DNA from: Candidatus Hadersleviella danica
GTDB lineage: Bacteria > Chloroflexota > Anaerolineae > Promineifilales > Promineifilaceae
DNA length: 10,447 bases
Assembly (NCBI GenBank): GCA_016711405.1
Contig: JADJSZ010000090.1
Coordinates: forward strand, 1 to 10,447
Direction of reading: 5' to 3'
Shown piece by piece: positions 6,092 through 10,447 of this stretch. The translations under genes and the position numbers were made by a program. The first letter of the stretch is position 1, and each line of letters starts with the position of its first letter. The notes beneath the pieces are model-generated. The model saw only the letters and a list, made by a program, of their open reading frames with translations, ran no database searches and was not told where the DNA came from.

Positions 6092-7024
6092 ATGACTTCC
6101 CTTACGACAGAAGTAACCGATGTTTTAGAAGCTCCGCCGCTGACGCTGGGGCAGATGGCGTGGTTGCGCTTTCGGCGGCACAAGGCGGCTATGGTTGGGG
6201 CTGTGATTTTGATTTTGCTGTTTATGTACTCGTTTGGGGGGGCGCTATTTTACAGCGAGGCATATGCCAACCAGACGAATACTGCCTTGCGCTTGCAGGC
6301 TCCTTCATCCGAACACCCCTTTGGCACAGATAGTGTCGGCCGAGATATTCTCGCCCGCACCATTTACGGGGGACAAATCTCCCTCCTGATTGGCCTCCTC
6401 TCGGTCTTGTTGCAGGTGACGATTGGCATTGTGGTGGGGGCGGTGGCGGGCTATTACCAAGGGTGGACAGATAGCTTGCTGATGCGCTTTACCGAGGCGG
6501 TGATTACCGTGCCCTCCCTCTTTTTGTTGCTGGTGATGGCCAAGTTTTTCGGGGGGAAATTGCCCGATTTGACCTTAGCCGGCCGTACTTTCAGCGGAAG
6601 TGTGGTCATCATCATCGTCATCATTGGCCTGACCAGTTGGCCGGGGTTGGCGCGGATTGTGCGGGCGGAGTTCCTCTCGATTAAGGAAAACGAGTTTGTG
6701 CTGGCCGCCCGCGCCACAGGCACACCCAACATCCAAATTATCTTTCGCCACATTTTGCCCAACGCCATTGCCCCCATTGTTGTTTCGGCCACCTTGGGTG
6801 TGGCGGGGGCCATCTTGGCCGAGGCGTATATCAGCTTTTTGGGGCTGGGGGTGCAACCGCCGACGGCCACATGGGGCAACATGATTACGGGGTCGGCCAA
6901 CCATATTGAAGCGGCTCCGTGGCTGTGGCTTTTTCCGGGCACACTCATCTTGCTGACGGTTCTGAGCATTAACTTTGTGGGCGATGGTTTGCGCGATGCC
7001 CTCGACCCGCGTAGCCGAATGTAG
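6092..7024 (+). CDS. ABC transporter permease, DppC/OppC type
   Basis: A 310-aa inner-membrane partner of the DppB-type permease. Residues 19-55 match the OppC N-terminal region (MAWLRFRRHKAAMVGAVILILL, the first membrane segment). The extracytoplasmic family motif HPFGTDSVGRDILARTIYGG is at 75-94. Further membrane segments lie at about 96-121, 137-153, 169-182, 223-250 and 276-296. The cytoplasmic ATPase-docking EAA loop is at about 200-224 (ENEFVLAARATGTPN, then FRHILPNAIAP). The family end DGLRDALDPRSR is intact. The AATCC heptad array runs directly into the ATG, which is supported as the start by the N-terminal cytoplasmic tail before the first membrane segment. Confidence 0.93.
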   Translation: MTSLTTEVTDVLEAPPLTLGQMAWLRFRRHKAAMVGAVILILLFMYSFGGALFYSEAYANQTNTALRLQAPSSEHPFGTDSVGRDILARTIYGGQISLLIGLLSVLLQVTIGIVVGAVAGYYQGWTDSLLMRFTEAVITVPSLFLLLVMAKFFGGKLPDLTLAGRTFSGSVVIIIVIIGLTSWPGLARIVRAEFLSIKENEFVLAARATGTPNIQIIFRHILPNAIAPIVVSATLGVAGAILAEAYISFLGLGVQPPTATWGNMITGSANHIEAAPWLWLFPGTLILLTVLSINFVGDGLRDALDPRSRM

Positions 7025-7025
7025 G

Positions 7026-7105
7026 GGGAATAGGGATTGCGGAATGCGGAATGGGGATTGCGGAACGGTTTACTCGCCACTAGCCACTAATCACTAACCA
7101 CTATT
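7026..7105 (+). repeat. Composite heptanucleotide array between second permease and first ATPase
   Basis: The G-rich half (7026-7067) has six exact 7-bp units: GGGAATA, GGGATTG, CGGAATG twice, GGGATTG, CGGAACG. After GTTT, the C/A-rich half has ACTCGCC (7072), ACTAGCC, ACTAATC and ACTAACC (to 7099), and ACTATT meets the ATG at 7106. The ACTAGCC-type units are the same family as those at 4941-4988. The entire 81-bp spacer is accounted for. Confidence 0.88.
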
Positions 7106-8074
7106 ATGAACAAAATTCTCCAAGTTAATGATTTGCACGTGGTTTTTCATACGCCTGAGGGCACTGTTCATGCTGTGAATGGGGTGACGTATGACATCCA
7201 TGAGGGAGAGGTGGTGGCGGTGGTGGGGGAGAGCGGCAGTGGTAAGTCGGTGAGTATGATGGCGATTTTGGGGCTGATTCCGATGCCGCCGGGGGAAGTC
7301 ACACAGGGCACGGCCGTTTTCCTCGGCCAAAACCTCATCGGCCAGAGCGAACAAGCGCTTGAGCAGATACGCGGCCAGCAAGTGGGCATGATTTTCCAAG
7401 ACCCCATGACCTCGCTCAACCCCGTGCTAAACCTCGGCCGTCAACTCACCGAAGCGATTATCAAGCATTATGGGATGACGGCCGAACAAGCCCAAGCCCG
7501 TGCGGCCGAACTTCTGACGCTGGTGGGCATTGCAGATGCTCAGAGCCGGCTCAAGCAATACCCCCACCAATTTTCGGGCGGGATGCGCCAGCGGGTGATG
7601 ATTGCCATGATGTTGGCCTGCAACCCCACCTTGCTGATTGCGGATGAGCCAACGACAGCCCTCGATGTAACCATTCAGGCGCAAATTGTGGATTTAGCCA
7701 CGCGGATGCGGGAAAAGTTGGGCATGGCCATGATTTGGATTACCCATGATTTGGGGGTGGTGGCGGGCATGGCTGACCGGGTGATTGTGATGTATGGGGG
7801 GATGATTGTGGAGGAGGCGGATGTGGATAGTTTGTACGAACGGCCGCAACATCCCTACACTGTCGCGCTTCTGGCCGCTTTGCCCCGCATGGATAAGCGG
7901 CGCGGCGACGAACGACTCCACTCCATCCCCGGTACACCTCCCAATTTGATTATTCCGCCCGTCGGTTGCCCCTTTGCCGCCCGTTGCCAACACGTCTTAC
8001 CCAAGTGCCGCACCGAACGGCCGCCCCTCACCCAGCGCACCCCCACCCAAAAAGCCGCCTGCTGGCTGGAGTGA
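7106..8074 (+). CDS. Oligopeptide/dipeptide ABC transporter ATP-binding protein, DppD/OppD type
   Basis: A 322-aa cytoplasmic ATPase that pairs with the next gene product to drive import. All ABC motifs are intact: Walker A GESGSGKS (41-48), Q-loop Q98 in FQDP, signature FSGGM (156-160), Walker B LLIADE (176-181) with D-loop SALD equivalent TALD, and H-loop H214. The oligo_HPY extension begins at HPYTVALLAALP (249-260) and contains cysteines C288, C294, C301 and C319 in the pattern CPFAARCx6C...CW. Some OppD/OppF-type proteins use these residues to hold an iron-sulfur cluster. FSGGM, rather than FSGGQ, is typical of OppD. The start follows a G-poor repeat leader and agrees with the family N-terminus ILQVNDL. 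Confidence 0.94.
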   Translation: MNKILQVNDLHVVFHTPEGTVHAVNGVTYDIHEGEVVAVVGESGSGKSVSMMAILGLIPMPPGEVTQGTAVFLGQNLIGQSEQALEQIRGQQVGMIFQDPMTSLNPVLNLGRQLTEAIIKHYGMTAEQAQARAAELLTLVGIADAQSRLKQYPHQFSGGMRQRVMIAMMLACNPTLLIADEPTTALDVTIQAQIVDLATRMREKLGMAMIWITHDLGVVAGMADRVIVMYGGMIVEEADVDSLYERPQHPYTVALLAALPRMDKRRGDERLHSIPGTPPNLIIPPVGCPFAARCQHVLPKCRTERPPLTQRTPTQKAACWLE

Positions 8075-8125
8075 TTTTGGATTGGGGATTTTGCATTTTG
8101 GATTGCCACTCAACACTCAGCACTC
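8073..8125 (+). repeat. Composite heptanucleotide array between the two ATPase genes
   Basis: The G/T-rich half has five exact 7-bp units from 8073: GATTTTG, GATTGGG, GATTTTG, CATTTTG, GATTGCC, overlapping the stop codon. The C/A-rich half is ACTCAAC (8108), ACTCAGC (8115), then ACTC followed by the ATG at 8126, so the start codon itself completes a repeat unit (ACTCATG). The whole spacer is repeat. Confidence 0.87.
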
Positions 8126-9112
8126 ATGGAAACACCTCTTGTTACAGTCCACAACTTAAAAAAACACTTCCCCATCCAGCGGGGAATTATTTGGCAACGC
8201 ACCGTGGGGCATGTGCAAGCGGTGGATGGGTTGAATTTTGACATTGCCAAAGGGGAAACGCTGGGCATGGTGGGCGAGAGCGGCTGTGGCAAAAGCACCG
8301 CCGGCCGTACTTTGCTCGGCCTTTACCCCGCCACCGAGGGGGAGGTGGTGATTGATGGCGTGTCGGTGCGTGACCAGACGGCCGCTTCCCAAAAAGCATT
8401 GCGGCGCAACGCGCAGATGATTTTCCAAGACCCGTTCGCCTCGCTCAACCCGCGCTGGACGGTCAATGCGATTATCGGCGAACCACTCCGCATCCATCAC
8501 CTGTTGCCCACGGCCGCCGAACGTGCCGACCGCGTGGCGGAATTACTCGAGTTGGTGGGCTTAAACGGCCGTTACCGCAACCGTTTCCCGCACGAATTTT
8601 CGGGTGGTCAGCGGCAACGGATTGGCATTGCCCGTGCGCTGGCCACCAACCCCGCTTTTATCGTCTGCGACGAACCCATCTCCGCCTTGGATGTTTCGAT
8701 TCAGGCACAGGTGGTCAATTTGCTGGAGGATTTGCAAGCGCAATTTGGCCTGACCTACCTCTTTATCGCCCACGATTTGAGCATGGTGCGCCACATTTGC
8801 GACCGAGTCGCGGTGATGTATTTGGGCAAGATGATGGAGTTGGCGCCGAGTGATGAGTTGTACGAACGGCCGCTCCACCCTTACACACAGGCGTTGCTTT
8901 CGGCCGTGCCCATCCCCGACCCGAAACTAGCGCGGCAACGCCAGCGCATTATCTTGCAGGGGGATGTGCCCAGCCCCGTGAACCCGCCCAGTGGTTGTCG
9001 TTTTCACACCCGTTGCCCCATTGCCCAGCCGCGATGCAAGGTGGAGGAGCCTGTTTGGCGGGAGGTGGCTTCTCAGCATTGGGTGGCTTGCCACGAGGTG
9101 GCGGGCGGATAA
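8126..9112 (+). CDS. Oligopeptide/dipeptide ABC transporter ATP-binding protein, DppF/OppF type
   Basis: A 328-aa cytoplasmic ATPase, the second motor subunit of the importer. The N-terminus LVTVHNLKKHFPIQRG with WQRTVGHVQAVDGLNFDI is typical of DppF/OppF. Motifs: Walker A GESGCGKST (50-58), Q-loop Q101 in FQDP, signature FSGGQ (158-162), Walker B FIVCDE (178-183), D-loop SALD, and H-loop H216. The C-terminal oligo_HPY extension starts at HPYTQALLSAVP (251-262) and carries C291, C297, C304 and C322, the same cysteine pattern as its partner. It is the last gene of the operon; a hairpin follows within 5 bp of the stop codon. Confidence 0.94.
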   Translation: METPLVTVHNLKKHFPIQRGIIWQRTVGHVQAVDGLNFDIAKGETLGMVGESGCGKSTAGRTLLGLYPATEGEVVIDGVSVRDQTAASQKALRRNAQMIFQDPFASLNPRWTVNAIIGEPLRIHHLLPTAAERADRVAELLELVGLNGRYRNRFPHEFSGGQRQRIGIARALATNPAFIVCDEPISALDVSIQAQVVNLLEDLQAQFGLTYLFIAHDLSMVRHICDRVAVMYLGKMMELAPSDELYERPLHPYTQALLSAVPIPDPKLARQRQRIILQGDVPSPVNPPSGCRFHTRCPIAQPRCKVEEPVWREVASQHWVACHEVAGG

Positions 9113-9116
9113 AGAC

Positions 9117-9159
9117 GGACTGGGGACAAGGGACAAGGGACGTTTGTGAACCCCAGTCC
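9117..9159 (+). terminator. Hairpin between convergent genes, candidate operon terminator
   Basis: A perfect 9-bp stem GGACTGGGG (9117-9125) / CCCCAGTCC (9151-9159) begins 5 bp after the importer's last stop codon and lies 10 bp before the end of the convergent ligase gene. Its 25-base loop holds three 7-bp units, GGGACAA, GGGACAA, GGGACGT (9123-9143, the first overlapping the stem). There is no long T tract on either side, only CTCTTTCATTC on the plus strand, so termination strength is uncertain. Because it is symmetric it could serve both genes. Confidence 0.5.
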
Positions 9160-9168
9160 CTCTTTCAT

Positions 9169-10212
9169 TCACCCTTGCGCTTGCTCATGCGCCCACAGCC
9201 CCCACAAGCTCCAGCGCAACAACTGCCCCTGCGGCGAAAGCCAACTGTAATAATCAAACAAATCCACCACGGCCAGAGCCACCAGCGCGGCCGTTGCCCC
9301 CAGAGCCAGCGGGGTTAACCGGCCGAGCCGCCACGCCCGCCAACCCATCACAGGCGGCCACGCCATGAGCAGGAGCCACACGGCCGCCCCCAACCAGCCA
9401 AGTTCGGCCGCCAACAAAAGCGGCACATTGTGCGCGGGCTGGGGTGCAATCTCGGGCAAATCAGCCACCAGCGGCCGAATAACGGCCGCAAAGTTACCCG
9501 CCCCCACCCCGCGCCACCCCGCCATTTGCCCTGCCAATTGGTTGAGCGTTTGCCGCTCACTCAACGAGCGGCTTTCGGTGGGTATTTCGTTGCCCTGCAA
9601 AAAGGCAAAGCGGGAGCCGAGCAACGGCCGTTGGCTGGCCACAAACAGAGCCAACACGGCCGCACTGACCAGCAACAGGGGCCAAAGCTGTTTGCGGCTG
9701 GGCAAAAAGAGGAGAATCACGGCCGCTCCCACCCCAAACCCCAGCCATGCCGAGCGAGAGAAGCTGACCAGCAAGCCCGCCATGCCCAAGCCAAGGGTGG
9801 CCAGCCACGCGGCGGTTGGCCAGCGGCCGTGCAACTGTGCCCCAACAGGCCACAGCAGGAGCAACGACGTGGCCAACACCCCGCCCAAAAAGTTGGGATG
9901 GGCGGTCAGGCCATAGCCGCGCAACCAATTCTCGCCGCTCATCGTGATAATGCTCACCCCAATGCGGGTGCGGTCGAGGTTCAGTTCGCCCAGCCAGCGC
10001 AAACCCACCTCAGCTTGCAACGCAAATTGGGCAAGGGCGACGCTGGCTTGGACGGCCGTGCCCAGCCCCACAGCCAGCCACACCTTGCCCACCTCCCACC
10101 CGCCCCGCACCAGTGCCCCATAGGCCACGGCCGCCACAAGCAAACGCCCCAGCACAAACAAAGTCAGGCGCGGGTCAAAAGCGGCCGTGGCCGAAAAGGC
10201 GGTGAGAAGCAA
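9169..10212 (-). CDS. O-antigen ligase/polymerase family membrane protein, main part
   Basis: A multi-spanning membrane protein of the Wzy/WaaL (Wzy_C) superfamily, which join or polymerise glycan chains on lipid carriers at the outer face of the membrane. From the TTG at 10212 it is 347 aa, with about eight hydrophobic segments. Family motifs seen: RGYGLTAHPNFLGG (98-111), SFSRSAWLGF (150-159), a large outer loop with ERQTLNQLAGQMAGWRGVGAGNF (219-241) and PAHNVPLLLAAELGWLG (259-275). The catalytic-type Arg (R153) and the HN pair (H261, N262) are present. The TTG is only the first permitted start within the hydrophobic stretch. The frame is open up to a TGA at 10308-10306, and LLLALLLL just before the TTG belongs to the same membrane segment. 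The real N-terminus lies in another frame further right (next entry). It is unrelated to the importer and in convergent orientation. Confidence 0.8.
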   Translation of the reverse strand: MLLTAFSATAAFDPRLTLFVLGRLLVAAVAYGALVRGGWEVGKVWLAVGLGTAVQASVALAQFALQAEVGLRWLGELNLDRTRIGVSIITMSGENWLRGYGLTAHPNFLGGVLATSLLLLWPVGAQLHGRWPTAAWLATLGLGMAGLLVSFSRSAWLGFGVGAAVILLFLPSRKQLWPLLLVSAAVLALFVASQRPLLGSRFAFLQGNEIPTESRSLSERQTLNQLAGQMAGWRGVGAGNFAAVIRPLVADLPEIAPQPAHNVPLLLAAELGWLGAAVWLLLMAWPPVMGWRAWRLGRLTPLALGATAALVALAVVDLFDYYSWLSPQGQLLRWSLWGLWAHEQAQG

Positions 10213-10447
10213 AAGCGCAAGAAGTAAGAAGTGAAAAGTGAGAGATGAAAAGTGAGAAGCGGATGGCTCCTCTGCCCCCTCTGCTCCTCCGCCCCTCTGC
10301 CCACTTCACAGCCACCACCCAACCACACCCCACTACGGCCGCATCCGCCAAGTACAGGCTAAAACTGGTGTGTTCGCTATAAACAGGTGGGTAAGCACGG
10401 CCGACCAACGACCAGTGCGGGGGTAAGGGGAGGGTGAGGAAGTACCA
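10175..10447 (-). pseudogene. N-terminal part of the O-antigen ligase gene in a different frame, cut by window edge
   Basis: From the right edge leftward a frame is open to a stop at 10175. Its residues down to about 10300 read as the start of the same membrane protein: LPLPPHWSLVGRAYPPVYSEH, then the hydrophobic segment SLYLADAAVVGCGWVVAVKW. After that the frame is translated repeat (RRSRGGRG, SLFISHFSLL). The following membrane segment and the rest of the protein are one base out of register, in the 9169-10305 frame. So the two pieces are one gene interrupted by a frame change somewhere in 10175-10305, either real or a sequencing or assembly error. The window ends before the start codon. 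Confidence 0.6.
10205..10301 (-). repeat. Short-tandem-repeat tract inside the ligase gene
   Basis: Read on the plus strand, AGAAGTA (10220), AGAAGTG, AAAAGTG, AGAGATG, AAAAGTG and AGAAGCG (to 10261) are six contiguous 7-bp units; AGAAGCA at 10205 is an outlier copy. Next to them, CCTCTGCC (10269), a 9-bp CCCTCTGCT, CCTCCGCC and CCTCTGCC (to 10301) form an 8-bp-period array. In the direction of the gene this is a G-rich block followed by a C/T-rich, G-poor block, the same order as in the intergenic composites. Confidence 0.75.

Noticed and set aside
9430..10227. Plus-strand open frame of 265 codons
   Set aside because: Antisense to the ligase gene; rich in Pro, Gln, Arg and His as expected for a shadow of a GC-rich membrane-protein gene.
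1..10447. tRNA, rRNA, transposase or integrase genes
   Set aside because: I looked for tRNA-like cloverleaf ends, transposase motifs and terminal inverted repeats and saw none that could be supported.

Overview
The window looks like a chromosomal segment of an uncultured-type bacterium, most likely a member of the Chloroflexota (Anaerolineae, Ardenticatenia or Caldilineae style). That placement is an inference from gene content and style: moderately high GC, a lipoprotein solute-binding protein with a Thr/Ala/Pro/Glu-rich linker, a DppB-type permease with an acidic DVDGDG insert, a RACo-type corrinoid activator, and a Wzy/ligase-type membrane protein. No rRNA or other marker gene is present to prove it.

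Layout. Positions 1-157 hold the start of a possible minus-strand ORF that leaves the window, plus AT-rich spacer. Positions 158-2177 (minus) encode a RACo-like protein (N-terminal [2Fe-2S] domain plus ASKHA/DUF4445 ATPase), split into two frames by one extra base in a C4 run at 462-465. A 230-bp divergent spacer (2178-2407) carries 7-bp repeat arrays, several perfect palindromes and a good sigma-70-like promoter. On the plus strand follow a GntR/FadR-family regulator (2408-3061) and a complete five-gene oligopeptide/dipeptide-type ABC importer: lipoprotein binding protein (3167-4900), two permeases (4991-6025, 6092-7024) and two ATPases (7106-8074, 8126-9112). A hairpin closes the operon. Convergently, an O-antigen ligase/polymerase-type membrane protein (9169 to beyond 10447, minus) runs off the right edge. 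It is also frame-broken, and the break lies in a short-tandem-repeat tract.

How the genes work together. The regulator probably senses a small carboxylate-type effector and controls the importer, and possibly the divergent RACo gene. Binding protein, permeases and ATPases form one Opp/Dpp-type uptake machine. RACo would use ATP to re-reduce an inactivated corrinoid protein encoded elsewhere. A functional link between the importer and corrinoid-dependent methyl transfer is only suggested by the divergent arrangement.

The most unusual content is not in the genes. (1) Almost every intergenic spacer consists of degenerate tandem repeats with a strict 7-bp period, usually a G-rich half after the stop codon and a C/A-rich, G-poor half running directly into the next start codon, with no Shine-Dalgarno sequence. 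(2) A similar repeat tract lies inside the ligase gene exactly where its frame breaks. (3) The palindrome CGGCCG occurs about 58 times by hand count, roughly nine times chance expectation, in all reading frames and on both strands, resembling the cyanobacterial HIP1 phenomenon.
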